Positions 24,756 to 33,687 of a stretch of 64,000 nucleotides of DNA are shown here, piece by piece. The stretch comes from Terrimonas ferruginea DSM 30193. GTDB taxonomy: Bacteria > Bacteroidota > Bacteroidia > Chitinophagales > Chitinophagaceae. Within the stretch, counting starts at the first letter, position 1, and each line of letters starts with the position of its first letter. A program made the position numbers and the translations under genes. Below the pieces are notes generated by a model. The model saw nothing but the letters and a program-made list of their open reading frames with translations, ran no database searches and was not told the DNA's origin. Location of the stretch: the NCBI RefSeq assembly GCF_000425585.1, contig NZ_AUDS01000028.1, positions 1 through 64,000 on the forward strand. The letters run 5' to 3'.

Positions 24756-26387
24756 TTACAGTAAATCCGCCAACGGCAGTGAAAACCAGAAGACGCTTCC
24801 CTGGTCGGCTTCGCTCTGCACCCCGATTTTTCCTCCGTGCCGTTCAACAATTTCGCGCGAGATATACAGGCCGATGCCAAAACCCTTCACGAATTTTGTC
24901 TTCTCATTGTTGGCACGGAAAAAGCGGTCAAATACCAGGGGCACCTCTTCCGGAGTTAAACCAATCCCTTCATCATGCACACTGATCTTCACCTGATCCT
25001 TTTCCACGACAGATGAAATGATGATCTTACTTCCGTTTGGTGAATATTTAACTGCGTTGCCCACCAGATTGGCCAGCACCTGTTCGATTTTGGCAGCATC
25101 CGCCTCTACTACAGCCGGCATCAACGGGGCATACTCAAGCGTGTGGGATGCAATCGTCACCTCGTTTTCATGACGCACGGCTTCAATTACCTCAAGTATA
25201 TTAAATTGTTTTTTGACTAATTCAATTTTGCCCTCTCCCGCTCTTGCCACATCCAGGAAGTCGCTGATCAACGCGGTCATGCGATCCACCTGGCGCTTGG
25301 CACGTATCATAATGTTGACGGCAGCGGCGTCGGCCGTCACGCATTCATTCAATTCCAATACCTGTATATATCCGCTCAATGAAGTGAGTGGTGTGCGCAA
25401 TTCATGGCTGACGATCCCGATAAAATCATTCCGGCGCTGCTCTTCCTCTTTACGTTGCGTGATATCGGCAATGGTGCCGTAGAAAGTAGTTTTTTGTCCG
25501 TCATCTCTTTTTAACGCGCGGCCGACTGATCTTACCCAATGGAGCTTGCCGTCTGTTCTGCGGATGATGCGGTATTCCTGGTCAAACAGGATTTCCTGTT
25601 CAATGGAATCGCGCATAGCCCGTTCAACACGCGGAGCATCTTCTTCCATCATATTAAATCCATCGGCAGCGGTAATAACCGCATCAGGCGGAAAGCCGAA
25701 TATTTCCCGGCAGTATTCATTTACCGTAACCACACCGGACGCAATGTCAAGGCTATACACTCCCAGTCTGGCTGCCTCTATGGTGAGTCGCAGGTTTTCC
25801 TCTTTCTCGTGAAGCTGGTGATTGAGACCGATCAGTTCCTCCTCGATCAGCAGCAATTGATTATTCCTGGAGGCCAGTTCTGCTATGCTTTCCTGCAAGG
25901 CTTCATTTGCCTTTGAAAGTCCTTCATTGGAAATGGCGAGTTTTTCGATGAGTGTTTGTTCTTCTTTTTCTTTGTGAAGAAGTTGAAGGCGGGCATCTAT
26001 TCTGGCGGTTACATCGGTGGCGCGGTGAAGGATAGCATAGGTTTTGCCTGTTTCATCCGCCAGAGCCCTGTATTCGAAGTCAAAATAACTGGTAGTAAGT
26101 ACGCCATCGCTTTCCAATTGTGCGGGCATATCCTGTGCGCGGTATGTTTGGCCGCTCCGCCACACTTCCTTCAGGATATCGATAAAGGGTTGGCCCGCCA
26201 GCTCGGGGACGCCTTCGATCAATGTCTTGCCGACGATACTGCGGTCTTTGCCGAAAAATCGCAGCATGGCATCGTTTACAAAACCGATATGCAGCTCCTC
26301 ACTCGTAAAAATAGTCGTGGGATCATCGGACAGGGTCAGCACTTCGAGCAGGGCCCGGTCATCCAAATGTGGCAGAGGTGTCGTCAT
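24756..26387 (-). CDS. PAS-domain sensor histidine kinase (soluble)
   Basis: 543 residues with no signal peptide or membrane segment. PAS 1 (~10-125) and PAS 2 (~195-310, 'LGVYSLDIASGVVTVNEYCREIFGFPPD') are joined by a Glu-rich coiled coil. HisKA follows with the phospho-accepting His in 'DFIGIVSHELRTPLTSLSGY'. The HATPase_c domain has the N box 'NLVGNAVKYSPNGS', G1 'VHDEGIGLTPEE' and G2 'GFGIGLYISREIVERHGG'. A cytoplasmic signal is implied. No response regulator is adjacent, so the partner is unknown. It lies 73 bp after the S41 peptidase gene on the same strand. Confidence 0.93.
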   Translation of the reverse strand: MTTPLPHLDDRALLEVLTLSDDPTTIFTSEELHIGFVNDAMLRFFGKDRSIVGKTLIEGVPELAGQPFIDILKEVWRSGQTYRAQDMPAQLESDGVLTTSYFDFEYRALADETGKTYAILHRATDVTARIDARLQLLHKEKEEQTLIEKLAISNEGLSKANEALQESIAELASRNNQLLLIEEELIGLNHQLHEKEENLRLTIEAARLGVYSLDIASGVVTVNEYCREIFGFPPDAVITAADGFNMMEEDAPRVERAMRDSIEQEILFDQEYRIIRRTDGKLHWVRSVGRALKRDDGQKTTFYGTIADITQRKEEEQRRNDFIGIVSHELRTPLTSLSGYIQVLELNECVTADAAAVNIMIRAKRQVDRMTALISDFLDVARAGEGKIELVKKQFNILEVIEAVRHENEVTIASHTLEYAPLMPAVVEADAAKIEQVLANLVGNAVKYSPNGSKIIISSVVEKDQVKISVHDEGIGLTPEEVPLVFDRFFRANNEKTKFVKGFGIGLYISREIVERHGGKIGVQSEADQGSVFWFSLPLADLL

Positions 26388-26460
26388 CAGGCAGCCTTGT
26401 TATCCTACTAAATTAGCACAGTTTTCTGCAATAGAAAAGAGCTATGCCGGGGAGCAACAA

Positions 26461-28188
26461 TTATTTCTGCTGATCGATGATTTCGAATGCTTTCAGCAGC
26501 AGCAGGTCTTCTTTATTGCGGATGCTGCTGACCGTGGGCCTCACCACCACATCCGGTTTTATGCCGATGCGCTGGGTTTCTCCTCCGTCGGGATAATAAA
26601 TCCCCAGGCCGGAAAAAATGATGCGATTTCCATTTGTCAGGCGAATAGAAGTCTTGTTGCCATCAGCACCGGCGGTCTGGCTGCCAACAAACACTACCCC
26701 GGGGATGCGCTTGAATATCATTCCCCACATCTCTGCCGCGCTTTGCGTATACTCATTGATCAGCACTACTACTTTGCCCTTGTATGCGTCGGGGTTATTT
26801 TTACCCGTTAATTTAAGTTCAGGGGTGATGATATTATCTTCAAAACAATACATGCCGGGGCGATTAAAATCAGCATGTGTCTTGATGCCAAAGTGTTGAG
26901 GACTGGTAAACAGGTAGTCGAAGATGCGCAGCAACGCACCGTTGTTATTATAGCCCCGCAGGTCGATCACCATTCCTTTTTTGGTCATGGCAACAGGCAG
27001 CAAACTGTCGATGTCTTTCAGGGTAAGCGATGCAAATTCGAAATAGGCTTTATCATCGAGGAAAAATGCGGGATCCAGTTTGCCGAGTTGCTGGTTCCAT
27101 ACAAGAAATTCATGATCTTTCCCTTTATAACGCAAATGATAATTAGGAATGCCGTCCTGGTCCCATTCATCGAGGAAGATGCGCGCAATGCGCGTCAGTT
27201 TCACGCCGGAGAAAGATGAGCCATCTACATGCTGTCCCTTTATCACACAAACGGAGTCATTGGAACTGAACAGAAAGTTATAGGCTTCGCGATTCAGCAC
27301 CGACTTATTGGAAGCTGGTATGAATTTGCTGTAACGCTGAATGATGCTGTTGACCGGTTCGTTGTTGATATGGGTGATGCGATCGCCCAGGCTGAGACCG
27401 GCAGCTTTCACTTTCCCGGCGTCTTTGATCACAGTGATTATCACCGAGCCATCTGCTACCTGGAAAGAAAAAGGTGAAGTCAATTTACCCAACACATCAT
27501 ACTGGTAAGTAGATTCGAGACTCGTGTGCGTGTCCTGGATATTGGCGGTCAGCAGCATGATTGCCTTTTTATAGGCAGCGGTTGAATGGATGCTACGGAA
27601 TACCGGGATCATCTCCTTCAATACATTGTCCCATTTCTTATCGAGCAGGTATTTATACGGATAAAAATATTCGATGGCATTCCAGGTTCGGAACAGATCG
27701 ATCCAGGCATAATCGAGTTTCCAATCAGTAAATACTTTTTCACTGTTTGAATTAAACCGGATGGGTTCTTTCTCCGAACGCGTGTAATAGAAGCCGATGT
27801 TGGCAGGTTGATCCACCAGTTTTCTGAACCGTTGGCGGGCTACCGTTGACAAACCCTGCTTATCGATCCAACGGAGATCGTAGTTGCGTTTGGTGAGGCT
27901 GTCGCATGTAAAGGCGGCGGGTGAAATGGTGTCGAACGGAAGTTTATCAAGCAACAGAATCCATTGATCTGCTACGCGCGAGGCTTTGGTGGTGGCAGGT
28001 CCTTCGAGCACTTTCAGCAGTTCAGCGTTCCAATCGATCTTTCCCTGCGAGGTAACGGGATGGTAATATTTTAGAAGTCCCCATATTTTGCCGATGGCAA
28101 ACAATTCTTTATCGGGGATGCGGGTTGGAGAGACCTGGGCACGGGCAGAAAGGGAGAAAAAGAGTACGATAACACACAGTATGCGCAT
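26461..28188 (-). CDS. S41-family secreted peptidase (C-terminal processing protease type)
   Basis: 575 residues with a signal peptide (MRILCVIVLFFSLSARAQ). An N-terminal helical region ('IGKIWGLLKYYHPVTSQGKIDWNAELLKVL') is typical of this Bacteroidota S41 branch. It is followed by a PDZ-like segment ('AGLSLGDRITHINNEPVNSII') and the tail-specific protease domain. The nucleophile is the Ser in 'INEYTQSAAEMWG', with 'VGSQTAGADGNKTSIRL' and 'GLGIYYPDGGETQRIGIKPDV' downstream. It probably cleaves periplasmic or surface proteins; the substrate is unknown. It sits downstream of the fecR gene but 136 bp away, so it need not belong to the PUL. Confidence 0.9.
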   Translation of the reverse strand: MRILCVIVLFFSLSARAQVSPTRIPDKELFAIGKIWGLLKYYHPVTSQGKIDWNAELLKVLEGPATTKASRVADQWILLLDKLPFDTISPAAFTCDSLTKRNYDLRWIDKQGLSTVARQRFRKLVDQPANIGFYYTRSEKEPIRFNSNSEKVFTDWKLDYAWIDLFRTWNAIEYFYPYKYLLDKKWDNVLKEMIPVFRSIHSTAAYKKAIMLLTANIQDTHTSLESTYQYDVLGKLTSPFSFQVADGSVIITVIKDAGKVKAAGLSLGDRITHINNEPVNSIIQRYSKFIPASNKSVLNREAYNFLFSSNDSVCVIKGQHVDGSSFSGVKLTRIARIFLDEWDQDGIPNYHLRYKGKDHEFLVWNQQLGKLDPAFFLDDKAYFEFASLTLKDIDSLLPVAMTKKGMVIDLRGYNNNGALLRIFDYLFTSPQHFGIKTHADFNRPGMYCFEDNIITPELKLTGKNNPDAYKGKVVVLINEYTQSAAEMWGMIFKRIPGVVFVGSQTAGADGNKTSIRLTNGNRIIFSGLGIYYPDGGETQRIGIKPDVVVRPTVSSIRNKEDLLLLKAFEIIDQQK

Positions 28189-28324
28189 AACTAATCGGAG
28201 CGGCAGGTGAACGATAATTTTGAGCGGTGAAGATAGTACAAACCGCGGACTGTCTGGATTTTGAGACCTTTTTGAAGGGAGGTTCCGACGGGTGCTTCGT
28301 CCGGGACGGAGAGGCCGCTGTCCA

Positions 28325-29461
28325 TCAGTTCAAATAAACAACCCCACCCTTAAATGTATAACTCACTTCGCCCCCACCCGACAACCTGTCTAAAAAATCT
28401 GTGACGGATTTATGCTTATCGATCATCCCGGTAAAACGCTTCGGCGCAACAGTTTTATTGCTTATTACCACTGTATATCCATAACATCTTTCCAGTATCC
28501 CAGCTATCTGCGACAACGGCGCATTGTGAAAATGATAGTAGCCCTCCATCCACGACAGTACTTCTTCCTTATCAAAAACACTGACTGCCGGTGCCGCCGC
28601 ATTTACAACCGTTCCCTGCTGGCCGGGCCTGAGTTTCACTTTGCCTGCCACAGAACTAAGGTTTACTTTGCCTTCTACCAGCGCAACGCTGACCTGTCCG
28701 CTATCATAACTGTTGAGATTGAATTGGGTGCCCAGCACCTCCACATCTGCCCCCGGTAAATGTACCACGAAGGGATGTGCGGCATCGGCAGACACTTTCA
28801 GATAAGCTTCGCCGTTTACTTCTATCTCCCTTTTATTTCCGGAGAAATTCATGGGAAACCGCACGGTAGTAGCTGAATTGATCCATAACTCCGACTTATC
28901 CGATAATTGTATTTTGTAGTCTTTTCCGGCGGGTACAACAATCCGCGCCCATTTGTTGCTGCCTGCATCATAAGTCAGCGATTTGCCATCGGTCGTCAGT
29001 GTCGTACCTCCGCCGGCCTCGATTGTTTGCCGGGTGGAATCATCGAGGCTGATGGCCGCAGCACCCTCTACCTGGAAAATAATGTTTTCTTCTTTTTTGA
29101 TACCAGGTCCCTGGGCGATGCCTGTATTCCCGGGAGAGGTGAAAAAGGGCCGCAACAGGAAGACTGCAAGGATTACGGAAGCAGCAACTGCAGATGGAAT
29201 CAATAACCCCAGCACCTTCGCTTTTTGCGTTCTTTTTTTAATCCTTTGCTCAATGACCCGCCATTCTTCCGCTGTGTCTACAGAAGATAAAAAGTTTTGC
29301 GTTTCTTCTTCCTTATAAAATGAGCTCACTTTATTCCATAAATCCTGGGCAGGGCCGGGTTTGCTGATCAACGATTGCAGCAAATCATCATTATCCGGGT
29401 GGATAGTGTTGCTTAATTTTTCAAAGATGAGGTTTTTTATATGGTCCAGGTCGTATTCCAT
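28325..29461 (-). CDS. FecR-family anti-sigma factor
   Basis: I prefer the ATG at 29461 (378 residues); an ATG at 29485 would lie inside the probable ECF promoter. Residues ~1-80 form the cytoplasmic anti-sigma part, and a membrane segment follows ('LLIPSAVAASVILAVFLL'). The periplasmic FecR domain has 'IVVPAGKDYKIQLSDKSELWINSATTVRFP' and 'REIEVNGEAYLKV', and a C-terminal DUF4974/STN-like domain comes last ('LSQIAGILERCYGYTVVIS'). It would hold the adjacent ECF sigma factor until the SusC STN domain signals ligand binding. Confidence 0.92.
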   Translation of the reverse strand: MEYDLDHIKNLIFEKLSNTIHPDNDDLLQSLISKPGPAQDLWNKVSSFYKEEETQNFLSSVDTAEEWRVIEQRIKKRTQKAKVLGLLIPSAVAASVILAVFLLRPFFTSPGNTGIAQGPGIKKEENIIFQVEGAAAISLDDSTRQTIEAGGGTTLTTDGKSLTYDAGSNKWARIVVPAGKDYKIQLSDKSELWINSATTVRFPMNFSGNKREIEVNGEAYLKVSADAAHPFVVHLPGADVEVLGTQFNLNSYDSGQVSVALVEGKVNLSSVAGKVKLRPGQQGTVVNAAAPAVSVFDKEEVLSWMEGYYHFHNAPLSQIAGILERCYGYTVVISNKTVAPKRFTGMIDKHKSVTDFLDRLSGGGEVSYTFKGGVVYLN

Positions 29462-29468
29462 GGTTGTG

Positions 29469-29499
29469 TTTAGACAGTGATTCAATGAAACGGGTGACA
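29469..29499 (-). promoter_or_regulatory. Candidate ECF promoter in front of fecR
   Basis: On the minus strand TGTCACCC (29499-29492), 15 bp, TGTCTAAA (29476-29469), followed by CACAACC and the ATG at 29461. The same two boxes occur before susC at 30105-30136. The mRNA would be leaderless or nearly so. Confidence 0.6.
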
Positions 29500-29500
29500 G

Positions 29501-30043
29501 CTATTTGAGTTTTGACCGTAAAACTTTTAATCCCCGAGACAATACGGTCTTAACGGTATTGACACTGATGCCGAGTTCTCCGGCAACGGTGTGGCGGTTT
29601 TTTTTCTCCAGGTAGTACAGCCGGAAGATTTCCGCTGTTTTCTCGGGCAGTTCGTCAATAGCTACGCGCATCTGATCAAGCCTGTTATCTTTTTGGATGT
29701 CTGTGTGGGTATGGGCATCTTCCGCTTCGTGCTGCCCGTTTGTCAAATATTCGTAAGCGGCCCGTCTTTTTTCGGCGGTCCTGGATGACTGCAGATGATT
29801 AAGACAGCGGTTTCTAACGGCCGTTCCGAGATAGGCACCCAGCGAATGAATATTTTTCCAGTGCTGCTTGTTCCAGAATTCGATAAAGATCTCCTGAACG
29901 ATGTCTTTTGCCTGCTGCTCATCCTGCAAAAGAAAAAAAGCTTCCATCAGCAGGCGCTTGTGGAAGTGAGAGAATATATCACCGAATGCGGTTTCATCTC
30001 CCTGCTGCATCCGGTGTAGTAGTGTTTGATCCGTCGTTGACAT
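29501..30043 (-). CDS. ECF RNA polymerase sigma factor (sigma-70 family)
   Basis: 180 residues. Region 2 (~8-75) has 'FGDIFSHFHKRLLMEAFFLLQDEQQAKDIVQEIFIEFW', and region 4 (~120-175) has 'ELPEKTAEIFRLYYLEKKNRHTVAGELGISVNTVKTVLSRGLKVLR'. It belongs to the Bacteroidota FecI-like group paired with FecR proteins and STN-bearing SusC transporters, and both partners are adjacent. It is transcribed away from susC across a 122-bp region. The gap to fecR is filled by a candidate ECF promoter, so sigma and anti-sigma may be differentially expressed. Confidence 0.95.
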   Translation of the reverse strand: MSTTDQTLLHRMQQGDETAFGDIFSHFHKRLLMEAFFLLQDEQQAKDIVQEIFIEFWNKQHWKNIHSLGAYLGTAVRNRCLNHLQSSRTAEKRRAAYEYLTNGQHEAEDAHTHTDIQKDNRLDQMRVAIDELPEKTAEIFRLYYLEKKNRHTVAGELGISVNTVKTVLSRGLKVLRSKLK

Positions 30044-30068
30044 GGTAGGAATAGCAGTCGTTAGACCC

Positions 30069-30076
30069 CAAACCTA
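30069..30076 (-). promoter_or_regulatory. -7 box (TAGGTTTG) of the ECF sigma gene
   Basis: Exact TAnnTTTG match 25 bp before the sigma start, with a TTTG 23 bp farther upstream. This primary-sigma-type site would give basal expression of the sigma factor. Confidence 0.55.
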
Positions 30077-30104
30077 CTATTTTATTTAATTTATTTCTTC
30101 AAAA

Positions 30105-30136
30105 TGTCACCCTGTATTGCATCATCCCTGTCTAAA
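30105..30136 (+). promoter_or_regulatory. Candidate ECF promoter of the PUL (before susC)
   Basis: TGTCACCC (30105-30112), 16 bp, TGTCTAAA (30129-30136). Similarity to the site before fecR extends into the spacer (ATTGnATCA) and past the -10 box (ACAA). It lies 29 bp before the ATG at 30166. Confidence 0.65.
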
Positions 30137-30165
30137 GACAAAACGTATCGACCAAACGATTGCTT

Positions 30166-33100
30166 ATGTTTATTTCATTACAGAATTCCCTCCGGTTACT
30201 CCTGTTGGTTGTTGCCTGTACCGTCATCCATTCCGTAAACGCCCAAATGCCGTCGGGTAAATATTCCGTACAATTTAAACAGGCCACATTGTCCGAGGTA
30301 TTCCGGTATATCCGGTCCCAGACAGGCTTTTCCTTTTTTTATAGTAATCAACAGTTGAACGATCAGCAAAAAGTCAACCTTCAGTTCAGCAGCGCCACCA
30401 CCGACCAGGTATTAAAGGCGGCTTTGGGAGACCAATACAGCTGGACGGGCAGGGACAAAACCATTACGATAACGAAGAATCAACCCGGCCTTTCAACAGG
30501 ATCAGCTAAAGACACCCTGCCTGCGCAAACAAACGGCTTGCTGATTCATGGCCAGGTAGTGAATGAAGAAGCAATGCCCCTGGCAGGCGCTTCGATAACT
30601 ATTAAGGGATCGACTTCCGCAGTCACCATATCCGACGGAAAAGGAAATTTTCAACTCAGGGACGTTACCGGTGGAAAGGCAGTGCTGGAAGTAAGTTATG
30701 TCGGGTATCAAAAAACCGAAATACCGGTGCCACAGAAAATGCCCCTTACCGTAACGTTGAAGAATGGAGACAACAGCATGACCGATGTAGTGGTCATTGG
30801 ATATGGTGCGGTTAACCGGAAAGATCTCACAGGTTCGGTGGCGCAGGTAAACATGGAAGACCTGAACAAGGCACCGGTTGCTTCTTTTACGGAAGCATTG
30901 GCAGGCCGGATAGCGGGCGTGCAGGTCAGCTCCAACGATGGCCAGCCCGGCGTGACGCAGGAGATTATTATCCGCGGTGCCAATTCCCTTACGCAATCAA
31001 ATGCTCCCTTGTATGTAATCGATGGATTTCCTGTTGAAGACCTGCAGGCTGCCGCCGTTAACAATGAAGATATAGAATCGATCAACATTCTTAAGGATGC
31101 TTCAGCTACGGCCATATATGGAGCCCGCGCCGCAAACGGCGTTGTCGTGATTACCACTAAAAAAGGGAAAGCCGGAAAGATGGCCATAAACTTCAGTACG
31201 TCGCAGGGGTTTCAATCAATCCGGAAGAAAATGGACATGATGACGCCTTACGATTTTGTAGAATACAATCTCGAGTTAAAACCGCAGGTAACACAGGATC
31301 GTTACCTGCAGCCGTATAATAAAACACTGGAAGATTACAGGGGGCTGGAAGGCGTCGACTGGCAGGATGCTATACTGGCCAACACACCCATCACCAGCAT
31401 GTATAACCTGAGCCTGCGCGGAGGAAATGCGCAAACCAAGTACAATATATCCGGCTCTATATTTGACCAGGACGGCATACTGCGCAATTCGGGCTTTAAA
31501 CGCTACCAGGGAAGAATCGGCATCGATCAAACGATCAGTACCAAATTGAAAGCTGGCGTCAGTATCAACTACAGCAGGACTGCAACCAATGGTCAGCCCG
31601 TATCAAATCCTGAATCGGAAAGCAATCAATCCACCGCCCTGTTATATCGCGTATGGGGTTACCGTCCGGTGGCGGCATCGGCCATCAACCTGCTGGAGGA
31701 AGAATCTGATCCTGAAAACCTGACGAATAATGAAATAAGATTGAACCCCGTTATTACCAACGACAACGAATACCGAAAAGGCAAGATCACCGATATCATC
31801 GCCAATGCTTACCTGGAATATAAAATAACCCGCGACCTTACCTTCCGCGCTACGGGAGCACTCAACAGCCGTGTGCAAAGGAATGATGCATTTTATAATT
31901 CAAAAACAACACAGGGCTCACCACTAAATCCGCTCAATACAAGAGGACAATGGGGTTCGGTAACCTACGCCGAACGTAATATCTGGATCAACGAGAACAC
32001 ACTCAATTACAACAGAAACCTCCGGCACAATCATAAGCTGAACCTGCTGGCAGGCTTTTCCATGCAACAGACATCTGTGAGCACCAACGGGTACGCAGCA
32101 ACGCTGGTGCCTAATGAAGAACTCGGCATTGATGGTCTCGATGAAGGCACGCCCTACAGCATAAGATCTTCCTCAAGCCGTTCAACACTTGTCTCTGTAT
32201 TTGGCCGGGCCAATTACAGTATCGACTCGCGCTTTCTTTTTACCGCCACCCTGCGTGGTGACGGCTCTTCCAAGTTTGCACCAGGCTATCGCTGGGGTTA
32301 TTTCCCATCCGGTGCTTTCGCGTGGAATGCCGGCGAAGAAAAATTTCTGAAAAACAACCGTATCATCTCTTCTGCCAAAATACGGACCAGCTATGGTGTC
32401 ACCGGTAATAACCGCGTAGCGGATTTTGCCTACCTCCCCAGCCTGATGATGCCGATCCGCTACTCCTACTCTTTTAATAACGGAACCCCAATAAACGGAG
32501 TGATCCCAAATGACCTTGGCAACGCTGAATTGAAATGGGAAAGTACCGCGCAACTGGATGCCGGAATTGATCTCGGTTTCTTTAAAGAAAGAATCAACCT
32601 TACCGTTGATCTGTACCGCAAGAACACAAGCGACCTGCTCTTCTTTGCCGATGTGCCTTTTACATCCGGCTATGAAAAAGCCTATAGAAATATCGGCAAG
32701 ATCCGCAACGAAGGAATTGAGATAAGTCTCAATACGACTAACATCAACAAAAATAATTTCCGCTGGGAGTCCAGTTTTAATGTCAGCTTTAACCGGAACA
32801 AGATCCTGGCACTTTCCGGCGACCAGCAAAACCTGTTCAATTTCGTCAGCGTATTTACGCAATACAATAACTCACCGCTGTACTTATCGCAGGTAGGTCA
32901 GCCGGCCGGTATGTTCTACGGTTATATTTACGATGGAGTATACCAGTACGACGATTTTATCAATGCCAATAACACGTATACATTAAAACCGGAGATTGCC
33001 ACCAACGGAAATGAACGGAGCACCATTCAACCAGGCGACATCAAATACAGGGATCTTAACGGAGATGGTGTGGTTGATGCATACGACCAGGCCATTATCG

Positions 33101-33612
33101 GCAATGGAATGCCCAAACATGTAGGCGGATTCACCAACAACTTCCGGTACAAAAATTTCCAACTAAGCATTTTCTTTCAATGGTCATACGGAAATAATAT
33201 TTACAACGCCAACCGTCTTTTTTTCGAAGGCAATACATTACTGGTTACCGATCTCAACCAATACAAATCCTATATGAACCGCTGGTCACCGGATAACCAG
33301 ACGAACGCCAATTTCAGAGCGGGTGGCCAGGGCCCTGCCGGCCGGCATTCTTCCCGTGTACTGGAAGACGGCTCGTACCTGCGATTGAAAACATTTTCGT
33401 TTGGTTATGATGTTCCTGCTAAATACCTGCGCAGAATATCCATGAAATCACTCAACATAAACCTGTCTGCACAAAACCTGCTGACCTGGACAAATTACTC
33501 GGGAATGGATCCTGAAGTATCTGTACGCAACAGTGTGCTGACGCCGGGCTTCGATTATTCGGCCTATCCGCATGCACGTACCGTTGTATTTGGCATACGT
33601 GCCGGTTTTTAA
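30166..33612 (+). CDS. susC: SusC/RagA-type TonB-linked outer membrane transporter with STN domain
   Basis: 1148 residues from the ATG at 30166. A signal peptide ends near 'VNAQ'. The STN domain (~30-110, 'LSEVFRYIRSQTGFSFFYSNQQL') receives the signal that is passed to FecR. A carboxypeptidase-like domain (~125-205, 'GQVVNEEAMPLAGASITIKGS') and a plug domain (~210-330, 'EALAGRIAGVQVSSNDGQPG', 'APLYVIDGFPVEDL', 'SINILKDASATAIYGARAANGVVVITTKKG') precede the barrel, which ends 'VFGIRAGF' with a terminal Phe. Together with SusD it imports oligosaccharides. Its substrate is inferred from the downstream lyases. Confidence 0.96.
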   Translation: MFISLQNSLRLLLLVVACTVIHSVNAQMPSGKYSVQFKQATLSEVFRYIRSQTGFSFFYSNQQLNDQQKVNLQFSSATTDQVLKAALGDQYSWTGRDKTITITKNQPGLSTGSAKDTLPAQTNGLLIHGQVVNEEAMPLAGASITIKGSTSAVTISDGKGNFQLRDVTGGKAVLEVSYVGYQKTEIPVPQKMPLTVTLKNGDNSMTDVVVIGYGAVNRKDLTGSVAQVNMEDLNKAPVASFTEALAGRIAGVQVSSNDGQPGVTQEIIIRGANSLTQSNAPLYVIDGFPVEDLQAAAVNNEDIESINILKDASATAIYGARAANGVVVITTKKGKAGKMAINFSTSQGFQSIRKKMDMMTPYDFVEYNLELKPQVTQDRYLQPYNKTLEDYRGLEGVDWQDAILANTPITSMYNLSLRGGNAQTKYNISGSIFDQDGILRNSGFKRYQGRIGIDQTISTKLKAGVSINYSRTATNGQPVSNPESESNQSTALLYRVWGYRPVAASAINLLEEESDPENLTNNEIRLNPVITNDNEYRKGKITDIIANAYLEYKITRDLTFRATGALNSRVQRNDAFYNSKTTQGSPLNPLNTRGQWGSVTYAERNIWINENTLNYNRNLRHNHKLNLLAGFSMQQTSVSTNGYAATLVPNEELGIDGLDEGTPYSIRSSSSRSTLVSVFGRANYSIDSRFLFTATLRGDGSSKFAPGYRWGYFPSGAFAWNAGEEKFLKNNRIISSAKIRTSYGVTGNNRVADFAYLPSLMMPIRYSYSFNNGTPINGVIPNDLGNAELKWESTAQLDAGIDLGFFKERINLTVDLYRKNTSDLLFFADVPFTSGYEKAYRNIGKIRNEGIEISLNTTNINKNNFRWESSFNVSFNRNKILALSGDQQNLFNFVSVFTQYNNSPLYLSQVGQPAGMFYGYIYDGVYQYDDFINANNTYTLKPEIATNGNERSTIQPGDIKYRDLNGDGVVDAYDQAIIGNGMPKHVGGFTNNFRYKNFQLSIFFQWSYGNNIYNANRLFFEGNTLLVTDLNQYKSYMNRWSPDNQTNANFRAGGQGPAGRHSSRVLEDGSYLRLKTFSFGYDVPAKYLRRISMKSLNINLSAQNLLTWTNYSGMDPEVSVRNSVLTPGFDYSAYPHARTVVFGIRAGF

Positions 33613-33687
33613 AACAGGCATTGACGTATTGCAACGAAATCATTTTAGTCAACAAAAGTTCATCAGACCATTCTAAATAAACACAAG

